NCBI GenBank assembly: GCA_910588065.1
Contig: CAJUPZ010000023.1
Span: 1-45,307, forward strand
Source: an uncultured Muribaculaceae bacterium
Lineage (GTDB): Bacteria; Bacteroidota; Bacteroidia; Bacteroidales; Muribaculaceae
Direction of reading: 5' to 3'
DNA: 45,307 bases
The notes under the pieces were generated by a model. The model was given only the letters and a program-made list of their open reading frames with translations, was not told the DNA's origin and made no database searches. Both the position numbers and the translations under genes were made by a program. Positions 33,232 to 43,500 of this stretch are shown piece after piece (the first letter of the stretch is position 1; each line of letters starts with the position of its first letter).

Positions 33232-34333
33232 TTTTGATAGACCCGTTGGCGTTTCAGGTCTAATGAGGGCAAAAGATGATGAAGAGTTTATCGCCCTTAG
33301 CATTGATTCATGTATAGAGGCGTTAGATGAACTAATTATAGTATATCAGCGTAGTCATGACAAAACCGAATTGATAATTCGCGAAAAAGCATTACAATAT
33401 CCTAACAAAATAAGATATTTCTTATATCCCCACGAGGTATTGTCGCATCGATTAGATGATAGCACTTTTGAATGGGTACAACAGCAACCACCGAATTCAG
33501 ATATACTATTATCATCCTACTATAACTTCGCAGTCGAAAAAGCCAAGTTTAAATATGGAATAAAAATCGATGCCGACCAAATATATTTCAAAGATAAGCT
33601 GAAACATATATGCGATTTGTATCGAAGTAAGGTTAAAGAATCAATTAGTATATCTGAAACACTTGCGTTCTATATTCTTTACTTATGGAGCACTCTTTCT
33701 AGCATCTTCCCGCTATTGGCAAAGATATCGCAACCTTGCAAAAAACTCATTTATCTTTATAATAGGTATGTCGAAAAGAGCTGCCGCAACGCAAAAAAAA
33801 CCATGAATTTTATTGGTATAAATCTTCTCGAGATAAAGGGCGCATCGTACGTACCACTAGGAAGGTATGAAGATGATTTATTTCCGCCATTAAATGGGGT
33901 ATATGATCATTTGCTATTTAAGTTTTCGGAATCAACTTTTTTTTCACCTTGTGCGTATAAATCACCTCAGCAAAAATACGGCAATTGTGTGATTGAACGT
34001 TTTAATTTAGATTCTAAATTGTTTAAATACCGATATTTCGTATCTCCAAACCTTCTACAAGGGGGCTTTTTGTGGTTTCATATGGCCCCTAGCAAGAGCT
34101 CTCATATAAAAGACAAATGTATAGAGTATGATAATAGAAAAGAGGAGCTAAAAAATATATCATGCTCAAAATCTCTATTTAATTGCTTTACAGACCCTCA
34201 ATTTAGAAGACATATATTTTGGTATAAGTGTTTTGTTAAAACATTCTTTATGAGCCAAAACTTGGCTAGCGAACTTCGGGATATTAAAAACATTTTAGGA
34301 GCAAAAGAACAACGGGTAAAGAGAAATAATTAA
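33209..34333 (+). CDS. Glycosyltransferase-like protein (GT-A, GT2-related)
   Basis: A 374-residue protein. The ATG at 33209 (MEKLREND) is preferred to one further up that only extends the overlap. VSGLMRAKDDEEFIALSIDS and DELIIVYQRSHDKTE match the first half of a GT2 fold, and KIDADQIYF (about 124-132) is a DxD-type metal motif. The C-terminal half is unlike common GT2 enzymes, and I see no standard catalytic ED motif. It is probably a capsule transferase; the donor is unknown. Confidence 0.75.
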   Translation: MEKLRENDFDRPVGVSGLMRAKDDEEFIALSIDSCIEALDELIIVYQRSHDKTELIIREKALQYPNKIRYFLYPHEVLSHRLDDSTFEWVQQQPPNSDILLSSYYNFAVEKAKFKYGIKIDADQIYFKDKLKHICDLYRSKVKESISISETLAFYILYLWSTLSSIFPLLAKISQPCKKLIYLYNRYVEKSCRNAKKTMNFIGINLLEIKGASYVPLGRYEDDLFPPLNGVYDHLLFKFSESTFFSPCAYKSPQQKYGNCVIERFNLDSKLFKYRYFVSPNLLQGGFLWFHMAPSKSSHIKDKCIEYDNRKEELKNISCSKSLFNCFTDPQFRRHIFWYKCFVKTFFMSQNLASELRDIKNILGAKEQRVKRNN

Positions 34334-34346
34334 TGTATGCAACTTT

Positions 34347-34931
34347 ATGATGATTAATGTTTGTTCCAGATTAATAAATTATTTATATAGCACCTATATT
34401 TCCCTTAAGTTCGGCAGGCTCAATATACATTTTAGAAGATATGTAAATTTGATAATTGGCTGTCAAGCATTTTCTATCGGTGATAATGTCTCTTTTGGAA
34501 AAGGAGTTACTTTATCTGCATGGCATAAATATAATAATGAACAGTTTGAACCAAAAACGCACATTGGAAACAACTGTTGTTTTGGTGATTATCTTCATCT
34601 AACATGCATTAATAGCATAACCATAGGCAACTGGGTTCTTACCGGCAGATGGGTTACAATAACTGACAATGGACATGGGACAGCAGATGAAATCGCCGAT
34701 GGAGAGCCGCCAATAAAAAGAAATTTGTATTCAAAGGGGGCAGTAATAATTGGAAACAATGTGTGGATTGGAGATAAGGCAACAATTTTACCTGGTGTAA
34801 CAATAGGAAACAATTGTATAATTGCTGCTAACGCAGTTGTAACAAAGGATGTTCCACATAATTGCGTCGTTGCAGGTAATCCAGCTATAATCATAAAACA
34901 AGTTATTAACACAGAACAGGCTCAATCATAA
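34347..34931 (+). CDS. Left-handed beta-helix (hexapeptide) O-acetyltransferase
   Basis: A 194-residue protein of hexapeptide repeats: FSIGDNVSFGKGVTLSA, IGNNCCFGDYLHLTC, IGNNVWIGDKATILPGVTIGNNCIIAANAVVTKDVP. The C-terminal part is the classic CatB/WbbJ-type repeat ending in VVAGNPAIIIK. The His of TDNGHGT (about 112) is the likely catalytic base. It forms trimers that use acetyl-CoA to acetylate a hydroxyl of the repeat unit. A second ATG at codon 2 is possible. Confidence 0.9.
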   Translation: MMINVCSRLINYLYSTYISLKFGRLNIHFRRYVNLIIGCQAFSIGDNVSFGKGVTLSAWHKYNNEQFEPKTHIGNNCCFGDYLHLTCINSITIGNWVLTGRWVTITDNGHGTADEIADGEPPIKRNLYSKGAVIIGNNVWIGDKATILPGVTIGNNCIIAANAVVTKDVPHNCVVAGNPAIIIKQVINTEQAQS

Positions 34932-34979
34932 TAAAAGTTCCTACTGTTTTGACAAGACCTTAATAGCAATCAATAAGTC

Positions 34980-36137
34980 ATGAAGACAATAATGCTCGTG
35001 TTTGGGACTCGACCCGAGGCCATCAAAATGGCTCCGCTTGTCAAAGAGTTCCAAAAACATCCCGATAAATTCAAAACTATTGTGTGCGTAACCGGACAGC
35101 ACCGCCAGATGCTTGACCAAGTTCTTGACATTTTTGACATCGCACCGGACTATGACCTAAATATAATGAAGCAAGGGCAGGATCTATACGATGTTACTGC
35201 CCGCGTGTTGACAGGTATGCGAGACGTCCTTACTGTAGCAAAACCGGATGTAGTTCTTGTACACGGCGACACAACTACCTCCACTGCTGCCGCTCTTGCA
35301 GCCTTCTATCAACAAATTCCGGTAGGGCATGTTGAGGCCGGTCTTCGAACGCATAATATATACAGCCCATGGCCGGAAGAAATGAACCGTCAGATTACAG
35401 GACGAATCGCGACTTACAATTTCGCGCCCACTCCTTTAAGCCGCCAAAACCTTATTAACGAAGGCATTGTAAACAGTTCTATCACAGTAACCGGCAACAC
35501 AGTTATAGATGCGCTCTACATGGTGATAGACAAAATAAAGGCCAACACACAACTTTCGGCGAACCTCGCGCAGGAGCTCCTCTCATCCGGTTACGACACT
35601 GAAAGACTTGCATCTGTCCGTAGGATGGTACTCATTACAGGTCACCGGCGCGAAAACTTTGGTGATGGATTCATTTCAATGTGTAAGGCGATCAAGCGCC
35701 TCACTGAAAAGTATCCTGAGGTAGACTTTGTATATCCTATGCATCTTAACCCCAACGTTCGCAAGCCTATACATGAGGTGTTTGGAGAAAACCTCACAAG
35801 CCTCGGCAATATGTTCTTCATAGAACCCCTTGAATATCTGTCATTCGTATATCTGATGGAAAAATCCACAATTGTATTGACCGACAGCGGAGGTATACAA
35901 GAAGAAGCTCCGGGTCTCGGAAAACCGGTCTTGGTTATGCGCGACACTACCGAACGCCCCGAAGCATTGTCTGCAGGTACAGTAAGATTGGTTGGCACCA
36001 ACTTCGATAAGATTGTATCCGAAGTGTCTTCTCTCCTTGACAGTACCGAACATTACGAATCAATGAGCAAGGCCATTAACCCTTACGGCGATGGCCTCGC
36101 TTGCAAACGAATTGTAAATTTTTTATTATCTAAATAA
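34980..36137 (+). CDS. wecB: UDP-N-acetylglucosamine 2-epimerase (non-hydrolysing)
   Basis: A 385-residue cytoplasmic enzyme of full family length that interconverts UDP-GlcNAc and UDP-ManNAc. GTRPEAIKMAPL is at the N-terminus (about 9-20), VHGDTTTS and HVEAGLRT (about 94-124) hold acidic catalytic residues, and TGHRRENFG (about 220-228) and SGGIQEEAPGLGKPVLVMRDTTERPE (substrate loop) are intact. It implies ManNAc in the rightward glycan. No WecC dehydrogenase follows, so ManNAc is probably used as such. The gene has higher GC than its neighbours, like core metabolism genes exchanged between loci. Confidence 0.97.
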   Translation: MKTIMLVFGTRPEAIKMAPLVKEFQKHPDKFKTIVCVTGQHRQMLDQVLDIFDIAPDYDLNIMKQGQDLYDVTARVLTGMRDVLTVAKPDVVLVHGDTTTSTAAALAAFYQQIPVGHVEAGLRTHNIYSPWPEEMNRQITGRIATYNFAPTPLSRQNLINEGIVNSSITVTGNTVIDALYMVIDKIKANTQLSANLAQELLSSGYDTERLASVRRMVLITGHRRENFGDGFISMCKAIKRLTEKYPEVDFVYPMHLNPNVRKPIHEVFGENLTSLGNMFFIEPLEYLSFVYLMEKSTIVLTDSGGIQEEAPGLGKPVLVMRDTTERPEALSAGTVRLVGTNFDKIVSEVSSLLDSTEHYESMSKAINPYGDGLACKRIVNFLLSK

Positions 36138-36138
36138 T

Positions 36139-37236
36139 ATGGCTAAGCCACGAATAATCGCTCTTTACTTACCCCAATATCATCCCACACCTGATAATGA
36201 TAAGTGGTGGGGAAAAGGATTTACAGAGTGGACAAATGTTGGTAAAGCTAAGCCACTTTTTAGGGGGCATTATCAGCCCAAGGTACCGGCAGACTTAGGA
36301 TACTATGACCTTAGGCTTCCTATTATAAGGGAACAACAGGCAGAACTTGCAAGAGAGGCCGGCATTGAGGGCTTCTGCTACTACCACTATTGGTTCGGAA
36401 ATGGCAAGGAAGAACTTGAGCTTCCTTTTAATGAAGTTTTATCATCTGGGAAACCCGATTTCCCATTCATGCTCTGTTGGGCTAATGAGTCCTGGAGTAA
36501 AAAGTTCTGGAACAAAGATGGCAGTATTGACAAAACGCTTTTAATAGAGCAAACTTACCCTGGTATCGATGATATAAAGGCTCACTTCTATAGATTGTTA
36601 CCTGCATTCAAAGATAAAAGATATTTGACAAAGGATGGCAAGCCAATGTTCATGATTTATTATCCATTCTCATTGCCTAACCCTGAGCAATTCATTGAAA
36701 TATGGCAAGACTTAGCAAAAAGAGAAGGATTAAATGGAATTCATTTTATAGCGTCTCTTTGGTTAGACATTTCAGAATGTTCAATCAATCGTCTGAGAAG
36801 TATCGGTTTTGACGCAGTCAACACTTTAGGATTATGGAGGGCGAGCAAACTTGCGCAATCAACAGCTAAAAGAGTTTGGGATAAGTTCAAATCTGTGGCA
36901 TTTAATATTGCGAGAGTTAAAGATTATTCAAAGGTATCAGCGCTTATGTTTAATCAATTAGACGCGCGTGAGGACGTTTATCCAAGTATAGTACCTAATT
37001 GGGATCACTCACCGAGAAGCGGAGGAAAGTCTTTGATATTAACGGATTCGACGCCTAAAAAATTTAAGATTCAAGCATCGGAACTATTCGATATTACAAA
37101 ATCGAAGGATGAGAACATTATTTTTGTAAAATCTTGGAATGAATGGGGTGAAGGAAATTATATGGAACCCGATCTGGTTTTTGGCCATGGCTATATTGAA
37201 GCCTTGAAAGATGCCATAAATGCTATAAGTGATTAA
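36139..37236 (+). CDS. WbsX-family glycan protein (GH99-like fold)
   Basis: A 365-residue protein. IALYLPQYHPTPDNDKWWGKG at the start, FTEWTNV, the YYHYWF core (about 83-88), NESWSKKFW and the final SWNEWGEGNYMEPD are the full set of WbsX (PF14307-type) signatures, a family with a GH99-like TIM barrel found in O-antigen and capsule loci. Whether members transfer or cut sugars is not settled. It starts 1 bp after wecB. Confidence 0.9.
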   Translation: MAKPRIIALYLPQYHPTPDNDKWWGKGFTEWTNVGKAKPLFRGHYQPKVPADLGYYDLRLPIIREQQAELAREAGIEGFCYYHYWFGNGKEELELPFNEVLSSGKPDFPFMLCWANESWSKKFWNKDGSIDKTLLIEQTYPGIDDIKAHFYRLLPAFKDKRYLTKDGKPMFMIYYPFSLPNPEQFIEIWQDLAKREGLNGIHFIASLWLDISECSINRLRSIGFDAVNTLGLWRASKLAQSTAKRVWDKFKSVAFNIARVKDYSKVSALMFNQLDAREDVYPSIVPNWDHSPRSGGKSLILTDSTPKKFKIQASELFDITKSKDENIIFVKSWNEWGEGNYMEPDLVFGHGYIEALKDAINAISD

Positions 37237-37241
37237 ATAAA

Positions 37242-38354
37242 ATGATTGTACTCTTAAGAGCAAACGGAATCCAAGGTGATTCTCGAGTGGATAAATACAT
37301 CAAATCATTAGATAAAAGTAGTATTGATTACCATATAGTAGGATGGGATAGGCTAAATGAAGGGTTGACACTGCCTAAAACATCATTCTATAAATTATCA
37401 AGCGGATACAATCTTGGTGGTTATAAAGCCGCTTTAGGTAGATTAAGGTGGTTTTGGTATGTTTTACGTAAACTCATACAATTAAAGCCCTCTGTAATAC
37501 ATGCTTGTGATTTAGACTGCGCATTCCCGGCCGCAATATATAAATTGCTATACCCCTCTAAATATCTCATATTTGATGTGTTTGATTGGTTTAGCGCTAC
37601 GCTGTATAATCAGAACAAGTGGCTCGTGCGTTGCTTTGCTATGTTAGAAAAATTCACAACAAAAAAGTCTGATCATATTATAATTTGCGAAAAAGAACGC
37701 CGAAAGCAGATACCTTATGATATTGACCATAAAATGTCGATACTACCCAATATACCTATGATTAGCGAGGAATCGAAAATACAGAAGGCTGAATATGGAT
37801 TTTCAAATAACCTCATCACTATCGCCTATGTAGGGGCGTTTTACGATGAGAGATTCCTGATTGAGCTTACAGAACTCGCTGAAATTGGTAAGATAAACCT
37901 TTTGATGGCTGGATATGGTGACAGCAAAATCACAAATGCAATATTAAATATTGCAGATTTACCTAATGTCAAATACTTTGGGAAAGTATCTTACGGAGAA
38001 GGACTCTCTATAATGAAATCTGCTGATGCTATTTACGCTATGTATTGCACATCGAACCCAAATAACGTATGTGCCGCTCCAAATAAATTTTATGAGTCCT
38101 TATTGCTTGGCAAACCTGTAATAACGACAAAAGGAACCACTATCGGTGATAAAGTAGCTAAATACAAGACCGGTTACGTAATCCAAGAAGATTGGCTACA
38201 ACTGAGTAACCTCATATCAAATATACAAGATAATAAATCCAAGAATGACGAATTAGGAAATAACGCTAGAAATCTCTGGATTAATAAATATAGAGAATAT
38301 GTTAGGAGCTACATGGATAAGATTTACTTGCCAATGATATGTGAGCACGCATAA
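37242..38354 (+). CDS. GT-B fold glycosyltransferase
   Basis: A 370-residue GT-B enzyme of the GT4 sort. The acceptor half contains VIHACDLDCAFPA and a membrane-facing hydrophobic stretch. The donor half contains VGAFYDERFLIEL, YFGKVSYGEGLSIMKSADAIYAMY and APNKFYESLLLGKPVITT (about 283-300), where KFYES carries the donor-binding Glu. It begins 5 bp after the WbsX gene. The sugar specificity is unknown. Confidence 0.85.
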   Translation: MIVLLRANGIQGDSRVDKYIKSLDKSSIDYHIVGWDRLNEGLTLPKTSFYKLSSGYNLGGYKAALGRLRWFWYVLRKLIQLKPSVIHACDLDCAFPAAIYKLLYPSKYLIFDVFDWFSATLYNQNKWLVRCFAMLEKFTTKKSDHIIICEKERRKQIPYDIDHKMSILPNIPMISEESKIQKAEYGFSNNLITIAYVGAFYDERFLIELTELAEIGKINLLMAGYGDSKITNAILNIADLPNVKYFGKVSYGEGLSIMKSADAIYAMYCTSNPNNVCAAPNKFYESLLLGKPVITTKGTTIGDKVAKYKTGYVIQEDWLQLSNLISNIQDNKSKNDELGNNARNLWINKYREYVRSYMDKIYLPMICEHA

Positions 38355-38367
38355 GCCCTACTATTAA

Positions 38368-39411
38368 ATGGCAGCCTTCACTATACTATATTGCATACTA
38401 TTTGTAGCCAGTTTAGGGAAAAACAACCGTTTTTTGATCTGGTTAATTGCTTCTACTTACATTTTATTGCTTGGTCTGAGGGCTCTGACAGTCGGCGTTG
38501 ATACTGTAACATATTCAGAAATCTTCTATGATATTACCACATACGGATATAATGGATATCCTGAACCCTTATTCGGATATACAATTGAAAACCTGGCCCA
38601 TTTCAATATAGAGTACATTAGCTTTCAGTTTTTATTGGCATTATTCACAATCATACTTGTTTCTCACACATGTTCTAAATTCAGTCCGGCACCAATAAAA
38701 TCGCTTTTTCTATTTTTGGCTTTATATTTTCTTTTTTATGCAATGAACGTGAGCAGACAAATACTTGCAGTGTCTGTTCTGCTTATGGGTTACGGATTGT
38801 TATATAAAGGCAGCATTCTTAAATTCTTAGGATGCGTCGGTATCGCCACTATGATTCATTACATATCCATTTTCGCACTTATTGTACTAATCTTTCGAAA
38901 AGTAAATATTACCAACAGACTCCGATTATGGCTTATACTTGCGGCTTCGTTTGCAATAGGACTAATTCTGTCAGATAGCTTGATTATTCGAATGCTAACC
39001 CCTATCATTGGTAACTATGCCGAATATCTGCTTAATTCAGGCTCAAATGGTTTCCGAGAAGAATCCCGATTATTATTGGCCGTGATTCTTTGCCTTTTTT
39101 GGACAACACTATTTGTTCTAATCACATTATCAAGCAAAAAACACTTGCTGAATAATCTTTGGTTTAAAATCTATCTTTTAGGAGTGATAACCAACAATTT
39201 AACCTTGCGAATGGAATTGGGTTTACGAGTTACTATGCTATTTAGCATAGCACAAATTATTTTATTTCCATTATATACAATCAATAATAAATTTTCTAGA
39301 CCAATTTATGGTTACTATATAGTTTCTCTTTTCGCTACCTTATTCTTCTTCCTCTTCCTTTCAAATAATTCAGCGGGAATACTACCATATCATTTCGCTA
39401 CATCTAATTAA
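38368..39411 (+). CDS. EpsG-family polysaccharide polymerase (Wzy)
   Basis: A 347-residue membrane protein with about ten hydrophobic segments. LRALTVGVDTVTYSEIFYD (about 31-49) and YAMNVSRQILAVSVLLMG (about 127-144) are the EpsG/Wzy marks and resemble the same positions in the leftward operon's Wzy. It polymerizes the rightward repeat in the periplasm. It has low GC. Confidence 0.85.
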   Translation: MAAFTILYCILFVASLGKNNRFLIWLIASTYILLLGLRALTVGVDTVTYSEIFYDITTYGYNGYPEPLFGYTIENLAHFNIEYISFQFLLALFTIILVSHTCSKFSPAPIKSLFLFLALYFLFYAMNVSRQILAVSVLLMGYGLLYKGSILKFLGCVGIATMIHYISIFALIVLIFRKVNITNRLRLWLILAASFAIGLILSDSLIIRMLTPIIGNYAEYLLNSGSNGFREESRLLLAVILCLFWTTLFVLITLSSKKHLLNNLWFKIYLLGVITNNLTLRMELGLRVTMLFSIAQIILFPLYTINNKFSRPIYGYYIVSLFATLFFFLFLSNNSAGILPYHFATSN

Positions 39412-39413
39412 TA

Positions 39414-40226
39414 ATGAAACTAAGTGTCCTGTTGTCTGTTTACGCCAAAGAGAAACCTGAATTTCTGATTCAGGCAATCAATAGCGTGTATAATCAGACT
39501 GTTCCTCCCGATGAGGTTGTAATTGTAGAGGATGGACCATTGACAGATGGCTTATATACTGCACTTAATGATTTAGCCTCCACATATACCAGTATACGCC
39601 GAGTTCCTCTTGAAGTTAACTCCGGATTGGGTAAGGCTTTGAATGAGGGTCTTAAGCATTGCTCCCATGATTTGGTTGCACGAATGGATACAGATGATAT
39701 TGCAAAACCGACCCGCTTTGAGAAACAGCTTAAGGTTTTTAGTCAATATCCTAATGTAGAGGTAGTCAGTTCTTGGATTGACGAATTTATTTCAGATCCC
39801 GCGCACCCCGAATCAACACGAAAACTTCCCGAATTCCCGTATCAAATAGCCAAATATGCTAAAAAACGCTGCCCGATAAATCATCCGGCAGTCATGTTTA
39901 AGAAAAGCACAATACTTCTAGCCGGTGGGTATCAGCATTTCCCACTCTTTGAAGATTATTACTTATGGATTCGCCTGCTAATGAATGGAGCTAAATTCTA
40001 TAATGTGCAGGAAAGCCTTTTGAATTTTCGTGTTTCTGAAGACACTTTCAAACGGCGTGGTGGATTTCGACATGCCATTACAGAGGTCAAATTCCAGAAA
40101 TGGATATGGAGCATGGGATTCATCTCATTTGGCCAGTTCATTTATAATACCTCAATACGTTTTACAACACGAATAGTTCCGAACAGCATACGCGCAATGA
40201 TTTATAAGCGTCTACTGCGCAGATAA
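39414..40226 (+). CDS. Family 2 glycosyltransferase
   Basis: A 270-residue GT2, last gene of the rightward operon. KLSVLLSVYAKEKPEFL and VEDGPLTDGL form the nucleotide site, ARMDTDDIAKPTRFEKQ (about 91-107) the metal motif, and LFEDYYLWIRLL (about 181-192) the ED catalytic segment. It matches the WfgS/WfeV-like group common in capsule loci. It starts 2 bp after the polymerase stop. A strong terminator follows 41 bp after its stop. Confidence 0.92.
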   Translation: MKLSVLLSVYAKEKPEFLIQAINSVYNQTVPPDEVVIVEDGPLTDGLYTALNDLASTYTSIRRVPLEVNSGLGKALNEGLKHCSHDLVARMDTDDIAKPTRFEKQLKVFSQYPNVEVVSSWIDEFISDPAHPESTRKLPEFPYQIAKYAKKRCPINHPAVMFKKSTILLAGGYQHFPLFEDYYLWIRLLMNGAKFYNVQESLLNFRVSEDTFKRRGGFRHAITEVKFQKWIWSMGFISFGQFIYNTSIRFTTRIVPNSIRAMIYKRLLRR

Positions 40227-40247
40227 CAAAGACGTAAAAAAGAATTT

Positions 40248-40525
40248 AATATTATTCCTTTTATGTAGGGTGGCTCGGCTGTGAGGCTGGGCTGCCTTTT
40301 TTATATGCAGAACGGACGCTGCTAATGTGTTGAGCGGATGCCGCTGATGTGCTGAACAGACGCTGCTGATGGCTAAGCGGGCGCTGTGGAAACTCATCCG
40401 CAGCGCCCGCCCAATATCCTCCCCTCAAAATCCCCAAAATTCCCCCCAATTCCCAATTCCCTCAAAATCCGCCTCAAAATCCTCCCAAAAAAACCTCTCT
40501 CTTCTCTCCTCTCTCCTCTCTCTCC
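40248..40525. repeat. Right capsule-boundary repeat
   Basis: About 278 bp, the inverted partner of 16779-17022. It carries the same order of parts: terminator, imperfect tandem units of 21-22 bp, a 13-bp GC stem and a C-rich/CT-rich tract. It runs exactly up to the stop codon of the 1291-residue protein. It is longer than the left copy because the CT tract is extended. Confidence 0.85.
40268..40302 (+). terminator. Terminator of the rightward capsule operon
   Basis: An 11-bp stem with a TGTGA loop followed by TTTTTT, essentially identical to the terminator of the leftward operon. Confidence 0.85.
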
Positions 40526-43500
40526 TCAAATCCTTACTTTGGAGGTTTTGCCTCCGCGCTTGACAATGTAGATGCCTGAGCGGCGGGGCAGCTCTGTGCC
40601 AAGGTAGCGCCCATGCAGGTCGTAGACGGCCTCAATGGCCTCGCTATCAGCGCCTATCGAATCTATGGCATCCGTAACAGCTTCAAATTCCGCCTCGATA
40701 TTCACATGTCCTTCCACAGTGTGGGTCAGATACGTAAAATCAGCTTCGGCAGCGCGCGAAATCTTTCCTTTCGATTCGCCATTGATTTTCAGTGCTTTAA
40801 GCCGATATCCCGCCTCGGCAGTCACAAAGATATGTAGCAGGGCAGAGTAGGGTGCCCGGTCGCTGAGACCCAGCGCGGCCCCGGCTCCGTTGCCGTTGGC
40901 ATCGATTGCGCGATACACCCGCAGTGAGCCGTGCACCGGGTCATTCATTGTCACATTATAGTGCACCGGCCCAAACTCAGCCTCAATATACAGCGGGCCG
41001 GTCAACGCCACTCTCAACTCGCCGTTGTCATCAACATTGTCTGATCCATCAACCCCATTGACTCTCAGGCGAGTAAGCTCTTGATGCTCATTATCAGGAG
41101 TTGTTTTCACAACAATTGCCGTACCATCGTTGAGCACATCGCCGCTTGCAATTGGCTTGCCATCAGCCGTCACAACCGTCAGCTCTCCTTGGCCGCTGCT
41201 GCTGAACCGCACTTCGTAGCATGATTCAAAATTGGCCGTCAGCTCAACCTCAGCTGCACCTTTGTATGTGTAAACAGGCTCGCTGCTCACAACTACCCCG
41301 TTGCGGTCAGTCCAGTTGACAAACCGGTCATTGGCCGACAAAGCCACCGCCTCTACAGTCACAAAACGCTGAGTCACAACGCTTGCCGCAGCGCTTCCCT
41401 TGATTGCGGCGCGACCCTTCACTCCATTTGAGCTCCGCACCGACACACGCCGCGGTGTCTGAATCAGATAGTCAAACACCCCGGTATAGTGGCAATCACC
41501 GGTGCTGAAGCTGACAGTCAGCACAGCGTTAGGGCTACGCCATCCTCCATCAGCGTTGGTCCAGCAGGTGAACACGCAATCCTCAGCCGGCTCAGCGTGA
41601 ATTTCAACATTCTCGTTGTTAGACACTTGCAGAGAAGTAACACCCGGGTTGTTGATATACACTGTGCCCATCTCCGCATCGCTCGACACCACCGTTATCA
41701 GCCACATCCCGGCAACAATCGCATCAACTTCACCTCTGATACTCAGCGGCTTGTCAAGGGTTGTGCGATATGGCTCAGAAGTGTGGTGCACAGGCGTCCC
41801 GTTTACAAGCAGAGCCCTTATCTTGTAACCGGCTGCGGGTATAAACACCACCTCTATTTCTGTACCGGCCTCAACCTTGTCGCCGCTCGCAATTGCCTGA
41901 CCATCAACCCGCGCGACACTCAGAGTGCCGTTAGATGGCGATGCGAATTCAACCTTGTAGCGGCTTGAGAACACAGCCGTAAACACCGCCGGAGCCTCAC
42001 CGCTGTAGCGGAAAGTCGCATCAGTGCCCACAACCGCCCCGCTTGCATCTGCCCAATGCACAAAATAGTCGTCTGCGCCAAGCGGCACTGCGGTCATAAC
42101 CACCTCTCCCTCAGCCTCAAACTCATTGCCGTCAAATCCCTCAGCGCTTACGCTCCCCTTGCTCGGGTCCGAACTTAAAATCCTGATGGTGCGTGCACCC
42201 GGCTGAGGGTCAACCGGTGGCCGCGGCTCGCTTTTCTTTACAAACACCGCTGTCAGCTCCATGCTCTCGCTCAGAACAGTCTGCCAGTCAGTGCTTTCGC
42301 TCACGCATTCGCCATCCCGTTCCCATCTGGAAAAATCATACCCATCGCCAGCCTCGGCGTGCACCTCAACACCCGCACCCGTTTCAAAACTGCCGCTTGT
42401 GTTGCTCCGGTCTGCGCCTATCCATGCACTGCCGCCCTCGCCGGCCACCACTTTGAGGCTGACAGTCTCAGCCTCAGCACCGGCGCGCGTCACAGCGCAA
42501 GCAATAATAGTATTTCCTTCAGAGTACTGATACAGCATACCGGTGACGCTGCAAAACACCTTCTTCTGATTGCTTTCCGACCACGGCTTGATATCGCCGA
42601 GCAGGTCATCCCCGGCCTCGACAAACACCTTCATCGCCGAAGTTCTGTGATCCTCATCCTGCAGCAGATAAGTGTTATCGCTTCCGGAACCCCTCTTAAG
42701 ATAAACATCTTTCACTTTCAGCAGCTTGTTTGTGTATAGCGCGGCCCCCTCGCCAAACAAGTCATAGAGGCATATCTCGCTATGCTGCATTGTCAGCGGA
42801 GCCAACTCGCTTTTCACTGGATCCTCAGTCAACACTCCCACCTTCTCTCCATTCTTCTCCGTCTTCGCATTGAAAATGATGCCGGAAATCATCTCCCCTA
42901 CCTTGAATGCCGGATTTCTCCCCTCCAGGCGCAAAACATTTGTACCGTCAGAAACATATATCGGATTACCACCTTCGGTAAACACCACTAAATAGGCTCC
43001 TGTCAGCTCGATACGTCCGCTCTCATCAAGGCTACCACCAAGAAAATCGCTGAGACAGCCGCTTGACGGTGCCGTTTCCTCCGGCTTTTTTACAAACCGC
43101 GCTTCAAGCACCGTATCTTTCTCAATAGCAAATGAATACGTAGCCTCGCTCGACACCCTTTGCTCGCCCTCATACCATCCGTCAAACACAAATCCCTCAG
43201 CAGCAACCGCGCTGATGCTCACCTGCGTTCCCACCGCGACAGGCTGACCGCCATCATACACCGCACTTCCGCCCGGGCCGGCACTCACGGCGATTGTAAA
43301 CATCTCGACAGCAGGCACAAAGCGCGCCTCCAACTGTGTGTCTTTCTTCACGGCAAATGAATAATCGGCCTCCTCCGACACCTTGAGTTCACCCTCATAC
43401 CATCCGTCAAACACATACCCCTCAGCAGCTATCGCGCTGACACTCACCTGCGTACCTGCAGCAACAGACTGACCGCCATCATAATGCGCCTTGCCGCCCG

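Noticed and set aside
34980..36137. WecB as part of a ManNAcA (uronic acid) pathway
   Set aside because: No WecC-like dehydrogenase is present in the operon. ManNAc itself is the simpler reading.
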